Positions 8,481-16,724 of a DNA stretch of 64,000 nucleotides are shown here, piece by piece. The DNA is taken from NCBI GenBank assembly GCA_042090785.1, contig JBELIP010000006.1, positions 1-64,000 of the forward strand. The letters run 5' to 3'. Source of the DNA: UBA7434 sp042090785. GTDB taxonomy: Bacteria; Pseudomonadota; Gammaproteobacteria; Pseudomonadales; UBA7434. Numbering within the stretch: position 1 is the stretch's first letter; every line of letters starts with the position of its first letter. Under the pieces are notes generated by a model that did not search any database, was not told where the DNA came from, and saw only the letters and a program-made list of their open reading frames with translations. The translations under genes and the position numbers were made by a program.

Positions 8481-9455
8481 CTAACTGTAAATACTGTCCA
8501 AACGGTCTAAAAACGTATCTAGCATCGCGGCAGGCAAAGCATTAATACCTGCAGCCGCTTTGCGGCCCCCGCCTGTTGGAAACTCCATACACAGTGTATC
8601 GGCATCCGTCTTATTACTTAACGGCGCTCGCACACTCACTAAATATGTATCATCTGGGCCTGATGTTAACACTGCATGTGCCCGATCGGGATATTGATTA
8701 GCCAGATCATTACCATAAACGCCACTCACACGACGCGCCCATTTTTCGTTAGGTAATAAAAAAGCTGCTGAAGCCGCTGTCTCTTTTAAAGTATCCGCTT
8801 TTTTAGCTTTCGCCATATCCTCTTGGTAACCCGATTCAAGTTGATTAAAGTGAATAACATCATCTTGAATAAAATCTAACGGGTTTTTATAGCGATATAA
8901 TAAGCGATACAATTCTGCAGGTTCAAAGTGTAAATCACAGAGGCGAGCACCATAGCCGTTATAATTAATGTAAATACCTAAATTTTCTAGGCTCATTATT
9001 TGCTCGCTGCTTATATTGGTTGTTCGCGCTAATGCTTGCGCACTCTTTTTTAAATTATCGCCAAAAGCACCGACTATTGCCCAATGACTAAAAGCACCGT
9101 TGAGTCGTCCATTAATTAAAAGACTAGTACAAACATCAGCCGCAGGATTAATTAATGCCGATAAATTGGCATGCGCGGGAATATCGCCGGCAACATGATG
9201 ATCGCAATAAAAAACTTTAGCACCCTCGTCAAGAAGACGAATTAAATCGGCTTTGTTTTTATCCATAGAAACATCAAGCACATTAACCTGATCACCTTGC
9301 TCGGCATTCACCTGAGCCAGCAATTTAATGTCGCGCTTTACACCCGTAATCAGTTTCGGTTGTGTTAGCTGCGATTTAATCGGCTCGGCATGACGCATCT
9401 GTAACAGTGCACAGATACCATCGGCATCGCCATTAAATACGTCGTAAACAGTCAT
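8481..9455 (-). CDS. DHH/DHHA1 family phosphoesterase
   Basis: This 324-residue protein has the DHH metal-binding motifs: NGDADG near residue 8 (DxD), LDVSMDKNKAD near 80 and FYCDHHVAG near 100. The C-terminal DHHA1-type glycine motif is GGGRKAAAG near residue 305. DHH proteins cleave phosphodiester or phosphoanhydride bonds in nanoRNA, cyclic dinucleotides or single-stranded DNA. The length is close to that of NrnA-type enzymes, but the substrate is not established here. The gene is not obviously in an operon; the next gene upstream is about 200 bp away and ends in its own terminator. Confidence 0.82.
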   Translation of the reverse strand: MTVYDVFNGDADGICALLQMRHAEPIKSQLTQPKLITGVKRDIKLLAQVNAEQGDQVNVLDVSMDKNKADLIRLLDEGAKVFYCDHHVAGDIPAHANLSALINPAADVCTSLLINGRLNGAFSHWAIVGAFGDNLKKSAQALARTTNISSEQIMSLENLGIYINYNGYGARLCDLHFEPAELYRLLYRYKNPLDFIQDDVIHFNQLESGYQEDMAKAKKADTLKETAASAAFLLPNEKWARRVSGVYGNDLANQYPDRAHAVLTSGPDDTYLVSVRAPLSNKTDADTLCMEFPTGGGRKAAAGINALPAAMLDTFLDRLDSIYS

Positions 9456-9590
9456 GTAATTCCTATTATGTATGCAGTGTAAAATACGACAAAGCGCGTT
9501 TTAGCCCAAAGCCTAACGCTAACATTTGCTATAAAAAAGACAAGCTACGATAACAGGCTTTTAGGATTAGTGGAACCACTGCAAACTGTC

Positions 9591-9642
9591 AAAAAAGGCG
9601 CTAACCAAATACCAATGCAGCTTTGTAATCAAGATTAGCGCC
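9591..9642 (-). terminator. Rho-independent terminator after the ComEA-like gene
   Basis: On the minus strand, GGCGCTAA (9642-9635) pairs perfectly with TTAGCGCC (9604-9597), with a 30-nt loop. It is followed by six T residues. It lies 16 bp beyond the stop codon of the ComEA-like gene. Confidence 0.7.
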
Positions 9643-9657
9643 AATAATATAAAATGA

Positions 9658-9975
9658 CTATTTCAAGCGTATTTTTGACTGATTACGCTTAACCGTTTGC
9701 TCGCCAATACCTTTTACTGCAGCAAGATCATTAGCACTATGAAACGGCCCATGATCTTTGCGGTAAGCAACAATATCAGTAGCCCTTGAAATACCAATAC
9801 CGACTAATTTATCCGCTAATTGCGCAGCCGAGGCAGTATTAATATTAACAGTAGCAACATCGACCTGCGTCGATTTTGGCGCGGCTTTGCTTGCCGTTTT
9901 ATCGGCGGCATAACTCGGTAGCGTAAGACTGCATAAACTAATGAATAAAACGAAGATAGGAAAAATAACTTGCAT
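9658..9975 (-). CDS. ComEA-like secreted helix-hairpin-helix protein
   Basis: The product is 105 residues. It has a signal peptide (about 1-23), a short Lys/Thr/Ala linker and a duplicated helix-hairpin-helix DNA-binding unit. The unit is recognisable from NINTASAAQLADKLVGIG and DLAAVKGIGEQTVKRNQ. ComEA proteins bind incoming DNA in the periplasm during natural transformation; short single-unit versions are widespread in gammaproteobacteria. The ATG at 9975 is preceded by a strong AAGGAG. It is monocistronic with its own terminator. Confidence 0.85.
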   Translation of the reverse strand: MQVIFPIFVLFISLCSLTLPSYAADKTASKAAPKSTQVDVATVNINTASAAQLADKLVGIGISRATDIVAYRKDHGPFHSANDLAAVKGIGEQTVKRNQSKIRLK

Positions 9976-10152
9976 GATAACAACTCCTTGTTAAAACATT
10001 TAAAATTAACTGGCAATCCCGCCAGCATCATGCAATTTTTTTGTTCGAATAAAACATGCCCCTACTTTTTCGACGGCTGATATAACAACACAAAAAAGTA
10101 AAAAGCCCTCGAACTAAAATTGCGAGGTAATGCTAGCACAAAAAAAAACCAG

Positions 10153-10181
10153 TTGTACAATTTTTGTGTTATCGATATAGT
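10153..10181 (+). promoter_or_regulatory. Sigma-70-type promoter of the PEP-CTERM gene
   Basis: TTGTAC (10153-10158), a 17-bp spacer and TATAGT (10176-10181) lie about 57 bp before the ATG at 10239. Both hexamers and the spacing are close to consensus. Confidence 0.55.
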
Positions 10182-10238
10182 GTTATCTGTCTGGACATGA
10201 AGACTAGACATCACACGTCAATCAAGGAGGAATTTACG

Positions 10239-10961
10239 ATGACGCATTTATTTTCTGCAATACCATTATTATTATCCAGTTCAACTTTTAAACCAGAACT
10301 AGGTTATGTTAGCCGCGGCCTTGCCAGCTTAACAGTCGCATTATCGCTAAGCCATGCTGCGCTAGCAGCGCCTGTTTTTATCAATGAATTCCATTACGAC
10401 AATGCCGGTACCGATAGTGGTGAAGGTTTAGAAGTTGCCGCTTTAGCGGGTACAAACTTAGATAACTGGCAACTTTTATTTTATAACGGTTCGGATGGCG
10501 GTATTTATAAAAGCCTAGAATTAAGCGGGACCATTAGTGACCAAGACAATGGCTATGGTGTACTTGGCTTTGCCGTTACAGGTATTCAAAACGGTCCTGC
10601 CGATGCATTTGCATTGGTCAACCCACTGGGTAATGTGCTGGATTTTATTAGCTATGAAGGCAGCTTAACCGCAACCGAAGGGCCTGCAAACGGCCTAACG
10701 AGCTTAGATGTTGGCTTACAGGAGCTACCCGATTCGCTGTTAGGTTTATCACTGCAGCGTCAAGGCAGCGGTTATTTAAGTGACGATTTTAATTGGACTG
10801 TAGATACTGCGAGTTTTGGCAATATGAATAACGGGCAAAGTTTTCAACTAACAGCTGTACCCCTGCCCGCTTCATTGTGGTTATTTTCATCGGCATGTAT
10901 TGCGCTATTAGGTAGGCAACGTTTTATGCAGCAAAATATCTTAGCTTTAAAGCGACGCTAA
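10239..10961 (+). CDS. Secreted lamin-tail-domain protein with PEP-CTERM-like sorting signal
   Basis: I chose ATG 10239 because AAGGAGGAATT precedes it directly; longer frames to 10164 lack such a site. The 240-residue product has a long n-region, then a signal-peptide core (LASLTVALSLSHAALAAP). A lamin-tail-like beta domain follows, opening VFINEFHYDNAGTDSGEGLE. The C-terminus carries VPLPASLWLF, a hydrophobic helix and an Arg-rich end, the three-part layout of PEP-CTERM proteins cut by exosortases. An exosortase-family gene is present at 49989, but its specificity may differ. The last 15 bp overlap the convergent pyrF. The role is presumably extracellular or surface-linked. Confidence 0.82.
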   Translation: MTHLFSAIPLLLSSSTFKPELGYVSRGLASLTVALSLSHAALAAPVFINEFHYDNAGTDSGEGLEVAALAGTNLDNWQLLFYNGSDGGIYKSLELSGTISDQDNGYGVLGFAVTGIQNGPADAFALVNPLGNVLDFISYEGSLTATEGPANGLTSLDVGLQELPDSLLGLSLQRQGSGYLSDDFNWTVDTASFGNMNNGQSFQLTAVPLPASLWLFSSACIALLGRQRFMQQNILALKRR

Positions 10962-11660
10962 CATTGTTTGTAGTGCCAGTAATGGGTCGTCCGCTTGTGT
11001 GATTGGGCGGCCCACTACTAAGTAATCACTGCCTGCATCCATGGCTTCACGAGGGGTTAGTGTTCTACGTTGATCATCAGCAATGGCATCGGCGGGCCTA
11101 ATACCGGGCGTGACTAACAAAAAATCTTTTCCGTAACGCTGACGCAATTGTTGTGCTTCCTGTGCCGAACAAACAACGCCATTAAGACCAGCATTTTTTA
11201 CACTGTCAGCTAAAAACAATACTTGTTCTTCTGCCGAGCGCGCCACACCCGTTAATTGCAAATCTTCGTCGGTCATACTAGTTAATACAGTTACCGCTAT
11301 TAAATGCGTGCCGTTTGACTCTAATATCAAATCAGACGCTGCCTCTTTGGCAGCGCTCATCATGCGATGACCGCCACTGGCATGCACATTCACCATCCAA
11401 ATACCGGCATTAGCAACGACAGCAACAGCCTTGGCAACCGTGGTAGGAATATCGTGGTATTTAAGATCAAGAAAAACGTCATAACCCTTGCTATGAAGCA
11501 TATCAACCACTGTCATACCACAGGCGGTGAATAGCTCTTTGCCAACTTTTGCGCGACATAATTGCGGCGATAACTGATCGGCTAAGCGATTCGCGGCAGC
11601 AAGATCAGCACAATCAAAAGCAACAATAAATGGACTATTAGTAACGGCAGTTGTTTTCAT
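10947..11660 (-). CDS. pyrF: Orotidine 5'-phosphate decarboxylase
   Basis: The protein has 237 residues and converts OMP to UMP, the last step of de novo pyrimidine synthesis. The catalytic signature DLKYHDIPTT (about residues 64-73) supplies the Asp-Lys-Asp charge network. PGIRPA and VVGRPIT near the C-terminus bind the phosphate. Position downstream of lapB matches the lapA-lapB-pyrF order of gammaproteobacteria. Its 3' end overlaps the convergent PEP-CTERM gene by 15 bp, so no room exists for a separate terminator. Confidence 0.96.
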   Translation of the reverse strand: MKTTAVTNSPFIVAFDCADLAAANRLADQLSPQLCRAKVGKELFTACGMTVVDMLHSKGYDVFLDLKYHDIPTTVAKAVAVVANAGIWMVNVHASGGHRMMSAAKEAASDLILESNGTHLIAVTVLTSMTDEDLQLTGVARSAEEQVLFLADSVKNAGLNGVVCSAQEAQQLRQRYGKDFLLVTPGIRPADAIADDQRRTLTPREAMDAGSDYLVVGRPITQADDPLLALQTMLASL

Positions 11661-11760
11661 AAAGTTTTGTCTACTAAATTTTATAATAAGAATTTTGTTT
11701 ATTTTTAATCAATGCTTTACTAAGTATCCACTTGAATAACATAAAAACGAAGCGAAACGC

Positions 11761-12984
11761 TTAGTTAGCCTCAACACCTTTAACACGCTCCATTTGGTCC
11801 CAGCTTTTACAACTTGGGCAGCGCCAATGTAATTGACGACCAGCAAAACCGCAACTGGTGCATTGATAATTTAATCGCTTTTCCAATAAGCGCTGCACTA
11901 AAGCTTGTAGTGAGGTCACATCGCTAGCAACATCGGGACTTAAATTCGGAATCTGTAGTGTAATGACTTTATTCAAGCCAGCTAACGAAGGACGATCACG
12001 CAAATAATGCGACAACATGTCCTGCGCCTGTTGCTGTCGTGACGGCTCGCTTGCAGCACGAAGTAATAATTGATCAACCATAAATAATAAAGCAGCGATT
12101 GATGGATGCTGTGCAATTTGCGACTCGACAAAACTTAATATTTGATTAAAGCCACCAACGGGGTCTACAGCGACATAGGCTTTATAGAGTTCAGGTAAAC
12201 ACTCTGACATGAGTGTAGGATTCTGCATGACGGCTCGCGATAATACTTTTATCGCTTGTTTATGTCGGCCAGCCTTATTTTCTAGCGCACCAATTAATAA
12301 TGCTGTTCTTAGCGAATTTTTATCTGATAGTAAGGCTTTATCTAAATACTTTCTTGCCATTTTAGCATCATTTTTTTGAACGGCTTCTTCGGCTAGCTCA
12401 CAATAAAAATGGGCTATCATTTGCATCATGGCTAAACGCTTATCGGCTGATGATTTAACATAACGACTAACCACCAAGGCTTCAGCAACCTGAATAGCAT
12501 CAGACCACTCTCGCTCATCTTGAAAAATATCCAACAAGTAACGCTGAGCAATACCACGCAATACCGTCGACTCGGCGATAACTTCTTTTAACAACAGTTC
12601 GGCTCTATCTAACAAACCCGCCGACATAAAATCACGAGCCAACTCTAAATGCACTTGGTGTTGATGCTCAACATCTAACTGAGGCCGCGCTAAAAGATTT
12701 TGATGGATTCGAATAGCGCGATCGACCTGCCCTTGTTTGCGCATTAACTTACCCAATGCCAGATGGGTTTCGAGTGTATTGGCATTAACATCTAAAGACT
12801 CAACAAAGGCATCAACCGCTTTATCGGGCTGCTCATTTAATAAGTAATTTAAACCTTGAAAGTAAGTTTTATTAATTGATAGTGGGAAAGCACCTTGACC
12901 CTGTTTTTTTAATGAGCGACGGCCGAGAAAATAACCGATAGCAATAGCAGCGGTGACCAATGCAATAAGTGCAATATCCACCAT
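11761..12984 (-). CDS. lapB: Lipopolysaccharide assembly protein LapB (YciM)
   Basis: This 407-residue protein has an N-terminal membrane anchor (VDIALIALVTAAIAIGYFLG), a series of TPR-like helical repeats (about 40-350) and a C-terminal rubredoxin-like zinc site. The zinc site has two CxxC pairs, CTSCG and CPSCKSW. LapB adapts the FtsH protease to LpxC and so limits lipid A synthesis. It lies 3 bp after lapA and upstream of pyrF, the standard order. All features expected for the family are present. Confidence 0.95.
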   Translation of the reverse strand: MVDIALIALVTAAIAIGYFLGRRSLKKQGQGAFPLSINKTYFQGLNYLLNEQPDKAVDAFVESLDVNANTLETHLALGKLMRKQGQVDRAIRIHQNLLARPQLDVEHQHQVHLELARDFMSAGLLDRAELLLKEVIAESTVLRGIAQRYLLDIFQDEREWSDAIQVAEALVVSRYVKSSADKRLAMMQMIAHFYCELAEEAVQKNDAKMARKYLDKALLSDKNSLRTALLIGALENKAGRHKQAIKVLSRAVMQNPTLMSECLPELYKAYVAVDPVGGFNQILSFVESQIAQHPSIAALLFMVDQLLLRAASEPSRQQQAQDMLSHYLRDRPSLAGLNKVITLQIPNLSPDVASDVTSLQALVQRLLEKRLNYQCTSCGFAGRQLHWRCPSCKSWDQMERVKGVEAN

Positions 12985-12987
12985 AAG

Positions 12988-13272
12988 TTAAACACTGTGT
13001 CCGGTGATAAGTTTTGAAGTGGTACGCAGCCGCTTTTCAACCCTTAAGCGTGCTTGCTTTTCTTTTAATAGCATTAATGATGAAACGCCTAAGCCAAAAA
13101 GACCACCGATAACAAAGAAGATAATTAACCAGCTAGACACTGCAAGTTCAGGCAATTGCGCCCATAAAAGATTAATGCTGATGGGTGTCTGATTGTGCGT
13201 GATAAACGCCAAACTCAGAACAAAAACCAATATAGCCATTATGACCAAGAAAATGGTTTTTAAGATACGCAT
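12988..13272 (-). CDS. lapA: Lipopolysaccharide assembly protein LapA (YciS, DUF1049)
   Basis: This 94-residue protein has two membrane segments (about 4-24 and 42-65) and a basic cytoplasmic tail, the full LapA/DUF1049 pattern. The signature HNQTPISINLL and the WLIIFFVIGGLFGLG helix are typical. LapA forms an inner-membrane partner of LapB in the control of LPS synthesis. It directly precedes lapB and is separated from ihfB by about 270 bp containing a 14-bp palindrome. Confidence 0.92.
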   Translation of the reverse strand: MRILKTIFLVIMAILVFVLSLAFITHNQTPISINLLWAQLPELAVSSWLIIFFVIGGLFGLGVSSLMLLKEKQARLRVEKRLRTTSKLITGHSV

Positions 13273-13366
13273 AAGACGCTCAATATGAATGATGTAAAAA
13301 CCACATTATAACCGGCCAGCGCTCAAGTACATTACCCGATGCGTAAAAATAATTGATTAATTAACC

Positions 13367-13380
13367 ATCACGGCCGTGAT
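13367..13380. repeat. Perfect 14-bp palindrome upstream of lapA
   Basis: ATCACGGCCGTGAT is identical to its reverse complement. It lies about 95 bp before the lapA start and about 165 bp after the ihfB stop. It could be an operator or part of a hairpin; no named regulator fits with confidence. Confidence 0.45.
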
Positions 13381-13514
13381 TAGCGACTTTTTTGAAAAAA
13401 TATAGCAAATTAACGAGAGAGAAAGCGGACTTGGATATTTTAAGCTGAGACAGCCAGCACTGAGCTAGGCGCTAAACAGCCCTACAAAGGACTAATATAA
13501 AACTACACAGAATC

Positions 13515-13535
13515 AGGAGCCAGAGACTGACTCCT
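13515..13535 (-). terminator. Possible terminator hairpin after ihfB
   Basis: AGGAG-C-CAG / CTG-A-CTCCT forms an 8-bp stem with one mismatch and a 3-nt loop, just beyond the ihfB stop. A short TTTT run follows about 15 nt later on the minus strand, so this is only a weak terminator candidate. Confidence 0.35.
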
Positions 13536-13545
13536 AGACTTCAGA

Positions 13546-13860
13546 CTAAGAGTTGAAGTAAGTGGTTTGAAAGCGATTGAGGCTGTCGTTAACCCGATCA
13601 CGCATTTCTTTACCCGGTTTAAAGTGAGGAACATGCTTGCCCGACAATTGAACTTGCTCACCGGTTTTAGGGTTACGACCAACACGCGCGGCACGATAAT
13701 GCAGGCTAAAACTGCCAAAGCCACGAATTTCAATACGCTTACCCGAGGCCAAGCCATTGACCATTTGGTCAATCACACATTTAACGGCTAGCTCAACATC
13801 TTTAGTGGAAAGCTGTGCTTGACGCATTGCAATCCGTTCAATCAGTTCTGATTTGGTCAT
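13546..13860 (-). CDS. ihfB: Integration host factor subunit beta
   Basis: The 104-residue HU/IHF-family protein has the signature RIEIRGFGSFSLHYRAARVGRNPKTGE-like arm (split motifs RGFGSF, ARVGRNP, PHFKPGKE). The Pro-containing flexible arm intercalates DNA to bend it. IHF acts as a heterodimer in replication, recombination and transcription control. It sits immediately downstream of rpsA, the usual gammaproteobacterial place that distinguishes IhfB from HU and IhfA. ATG at 13860 has an AGGAC site upstream. Confidence 0.96.
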   Translation of the reverse strand: MTKSELIERIAMRQAQLSTKDVELAVKCVIDQMVNGLASGKRIEIRGFGSFSLHYRAARVGRNPKTGEQVQLSGKHVPHFKPGKEMRDRVNDSLNRFQTTYFNS

Positions 13861-14058
13861 TTTTTTGTCCTACATACTCGGTTTCAGAGCGACAGTGCAA
13901 GCAAAAACTTGCTGTCTAAGCTACTGAGTATAGCTAAGCTTGCGATCTGTTCCACATAAAAGCACATTAAAATAGTTGGCACAATAGCGATTACTCACCA
14001 GCAAGGCGCTGATTTGTAGGATATTTTGGAAAAAATAAGAGGAAAGCGGGGAAAAGAG

Positions 14059-14105
14059 CGTTAGATTACCACCAGAAGTACACAGACTTCTGGTGGTCTC
14101 TAACG
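14059..14105 (-). terminator. Strong hairpin after rpsA
   Basis: A perfect 12-bp stem, ACCACCAGAAGT/ACTTCTGGTGGT (14068-14079 with 14086-14097), is extended by an outer CGTTAG/CTAACG stem. It starts 20 bp beyond the rpsA stop. On the minus strand it is followed by CTCTTTT rather than a long T-run. Confidence 0.6.
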
Positions 14106-14125
14106 AATATAAACAGTCAGATTGA

Positions 14126-15805
14126 CTATTTATCGTCCATTTTAGCTTTAATTAAATCGCCAATGGTTGTTGCTGAAGCAGAAGGGGCTGGCTCTGCATC
14201 ACGATGCTGGCGCATCGCTTCTTGCTCGGCATCGGCATCCTTCGCTTTAATAGACAGACCAATCACTCGGTTTTTGCGATCAACACTAATCACTTTAACC
14301 TCAAGCTCTTCGCCTTCTTTTAACACATTGCGAACATCTTCAACTTTATCACGCGAAATTTCAGACGCTTTCAAAGTGCCTTCGATATCGTCACCTAAAT
14401 CGATAATGGCGGCTTTCGCATCCATTGATTTAACAGTGCCTTTAACGATCTTGCCTTTGTCATTATCAGCAACAAAGTCAGAGAATGGATCTTCTTCAAG
14501 CTGCTTAACACCCAGTGAAATACGCTCACGCTCAGAATCGATAGCAAGGATCACTGTCTCGATTTCGTCGCCTTTGTTGTATCCACGAACAGCATCTTCG
14601 CCCGTTTCTGTCCAAGAGATATCAGACAAGTGAACTAAGCCATCAATGTTGCCGTCGAGTCCAATAAAGATACCGAAGTCAGTGATTGACTTAATCGTGC
14701 CTGAGATTTTGTCACCTTTGGCGTGAATTGAACCAAATGCATCCCATGGATTCTGTTGACACTGTTTAATACCCAACGAAATACGACGACGCTCTTCATC
14801 AATATCAAGAATCATCACTTCAACTTCATCGCCCAAGTTGACGATCTTTGAAGGATGTACGTTTTTGTTCGTCCAGTCCATTTCAGAAACGTGTACTAAA
14901 CCTTCAACGCCGCTTTCTAATTCAGCAAAGCAACCGTAGTCAGTTAAGTTAGTGATAACACCTTTAACAATGGTTTTCTCGGGGTAACGACCTTTAATAT
15001 CGCCCCATGGATCATCACCTAATTGTTTTAAGCCCAGAGATACGCGGTTTTTCTCGCGATCGAACTTAAGGACTTTAACTTCAATCTCGTCACCAACAGT
15101 AACAATTTCGCTTGGGTGCTTAATACGCTTCCAAGCCATATCGGTAATGTGAAGCAGACCATCAATACCACCAAGATCAACAAAGGCACCGTAATCGGTA
15201 AGGTTTTTAACCACACCTTTCACGCGCTGGCCTTCTTCCAAGGTTTCAAGCAATTGGTCACGTTCAACACTGTTTGCTTGCTCCATAACCGCGCGGCGAG
15301 AAACCACAACGTTATTGCGCTTAGCATCAAGCTTAATGACTTTAAATTCGAGTGGCTTACCTTCTAAGTGAGTAGTGTCGCGAATCGGGCGGACATCGAC
15401 TAATGAACCTGGCAAGAACGCACGGATGGTTTTAACATCAACAGTAAAGCCGCCTTTGACCTTGCCATTAATAACACCAGTAATAACTTCTTCTGACTCA
15501 AACGCGGCTTCAAGCGTTTTCCACGCTTCGGCACGTTTGGCCTTTTCACGAGAAAGTTTAGTTTCACCAAAACCATCTTCAACAGCTTCTAATGCAACTT
15601 GAACCATGTCGCCGATTTCAACAGAAAACTCACCGCTTTCATCTAAAAATTGGCTGCGTGGAATAACGCCTTCGGACTTAAGACCGGCGTGAACGGTAAC
15701 CCAATCACTATCGACGTCGAGTACGACACCTGTGATGATGGCACCAGGGTGCATTTCAATGGTTTTTAAACTTTCTTCGAATAAATCTGCAAAGCTTTCG
15801 CTCAT
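14126..15805 (-). CDS. rpsA: 30S ribosomal protein S1
   Basis: The protein has 559 residues and six successive S1/OB-fold RNA-binding repeats, the standard gammaproteobacterial layout. Repeats 3-6 show the motif GxVxxxTDYGAF/CFAEL/DGLVH. S1 binds mRNA leaders and recruits them to the 30S subunit. The order cmk-rpsA-ihfB is conserved. The leader upstream holds three hairpins, matching the known autogenous translational control of rpsA in E. coli. A terminator-like hairpin separates it from ihfB. Confidence 0.97.
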   Translation of the reverse strand: MSESFADLFEESLKTIEMHPGAIITGVVLDVDSDWVTVHAGLKSEGVIPRSQFLDESGEFSVEIGDMVQVALEAVEDGFGETKLSREKAKRAEAWKTLEAAFESEEVITGVINGKVKGGFTVDVKTIRAFLPGSLVDVRPIRDTTHLEGKPLEFKVIKLDAKRNNVVVSRRAVMEQANSVERDQLLETLEEGQRVKGVVKNLTDYGAFVDLGGIDGLLHITDMAWKRIKHPSEIVTVGDEIEVKVLKFDREKNRVSLGLKQLGDDPWGDIKGRYPEKTIVKGVITNLTDYGCFAELESGVEGLVHVSEMDWTNKNVHPSKIVNLGDEVEVMILDIDEERRRISLGIKQCQQNPWDAFGSIHAKGDKISGTIKSITDFGIFIGLDGNIDGLVHLSDISWTETGEDAVRGYNKGDEIETVILAIDSERERISLGVKQLEEDPFSDFVADNDKGKIVKGTVKSMDAKAAIIDLGDDIEGTLKASEISRDKVEDVRNVLKEGEELEVKVISVDRKNRVIGLSIKAKDADAEQEAMRQHRDAEPAPSASATTIGDLIKAKMDDK

Positions 15806-15845
15806 AATGAATAACCTATATGAGGGTCAGACGGCGCGAGTAGCC

Positions 15846-15954
15846 TCGAATAAACATTCGACGCTTGGCTGTACTGTCCCGGTCCATGCAACCAGCGGCA
15901 TGGAGCTGTTTAAATAAGCCGGTAATAGGCATGCTGGCATAAAGCATACTACCG
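15846..15954 (-). promoter_or_regulatory. Structured rpsA leader with three hairpins
   Basis: Three stems lie in the 150 nt before the rpsA start: TCGAAT/ATTCGA (15846-15861), CCATGC/GCATGG (15884-15903) and CGGTA/TACCG with inner ATGCT/AGCAT (15920-15954). E. coli rpsA also has a three-hairpin translation initiation region bound by S1 itself. Whether these stems serve that role here is inferred from position and number. Confidence 0.45.
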
Positions 15955-16018
15955 ACGCGTTTTTGTGTATTAATCGTTATATTTCTATAAAAATCAGTAC
16001 GTTAAATTTTTACACGTC

Positions 16019-16708
16019 TTACAAAAGACCTCGTTTTGCGGCTTCATCTAGCACCTGCTGACAGACTTCATCAATCGACATCAAGGTACTATCTATAGTC
16101 AACGCATCGGGCGCAGGTTTAAGCGGCGCAACGGCGCGATTCATATCGCTTTCATCACGGGCTCTTATGGCCTCAACGAGGCGCGGGAGGGTATCACTTT
16201 GGCCTTTATCGAGCAACTGTTTATGGCGGCGTTTTGCTCGCTCTTCAACCGATGCGGTTAAATAGATCTTTAACGGTGCATCAACAAACACCACTGTGCC
16301 CATATCCCGGCCATCGGCCACTAAACCCGGCGCCTCGGCAAAGACTCGCTGTCTAGCCAATAAAGCCGAGCGCGCTGCCGGTTGTAAGGCAATTTTCGAT
16401 GCTGCCATGCCGACATCTTCAGAGCGAATAGCATCGGTGACATCCTCGCCTTCTAACCAAGCGCGGATTCCATCCTGACCCGCTATTGACTGAAATTTAA
16501 TATCGAGGGCGCTAGCCATCACTTTTAACGCAACTTCATTATCAACAGCCACATGATGATTGATAGCCGACAACGCCAATAGCCGATAGAGCATACCACT
16601 ATCCAGTAAGTGCCAGCCCAGTCGCTCGGCCAATCGTTTGCAAATAGTACCTTTGCCCGCGCCACCTGGACCATCGACAGTAATAATAGGTATTAACATT
16701 TTTTTCAT
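16019..16708 (-). CDS. cmk: Cytidylate kinase
   Basis: I favour ATG 16708 (MKKMLIP) over the upstream TTG at 16735, which would lie inside the end of aroA. The 229-residue product phosphorylates CMP and dCMP. It has the P-loop GPGGAGKGT near the start, the substrate motif LDSGMLYRLLAL and VADGRDMGTVVFVDAP. The C-terminal RRHKQL and RDESDMNRAVAPLKPA segments are diagnostic for the Cmk family. It lies between aroA and rpsA, the conserved order. Confidence 0.95.
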   Translation of the reverse strand: MKKMLIPIITVDGPGGAGKGTICKRLAERLGWHLLDSGMLYRLLALSAINHHVAVDNEVALKVMASALDIKFQSIAGQDGIRAWLEGEDVTDAIRSEDVGMAASKIALQPAARSALLARQRVFAEAPGLVADGRDMGTVVFVDAPLKIYLTASVEERAKRRHKQLLDKGQSDTLPRLVEAIRARDESDMNRAVAPLKPAPDALTIDSTLMSIDEVCQQVLDEAAKRGLL

Positions 16709-16724
16709 CTCAATCGGAGACGCA

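Noticed and set aside
14163..14633. Plus-strand 156-codon frame within rpsA
   Set aside because: It is a low-complexity Ser-rich shadow of the S1 repeats.
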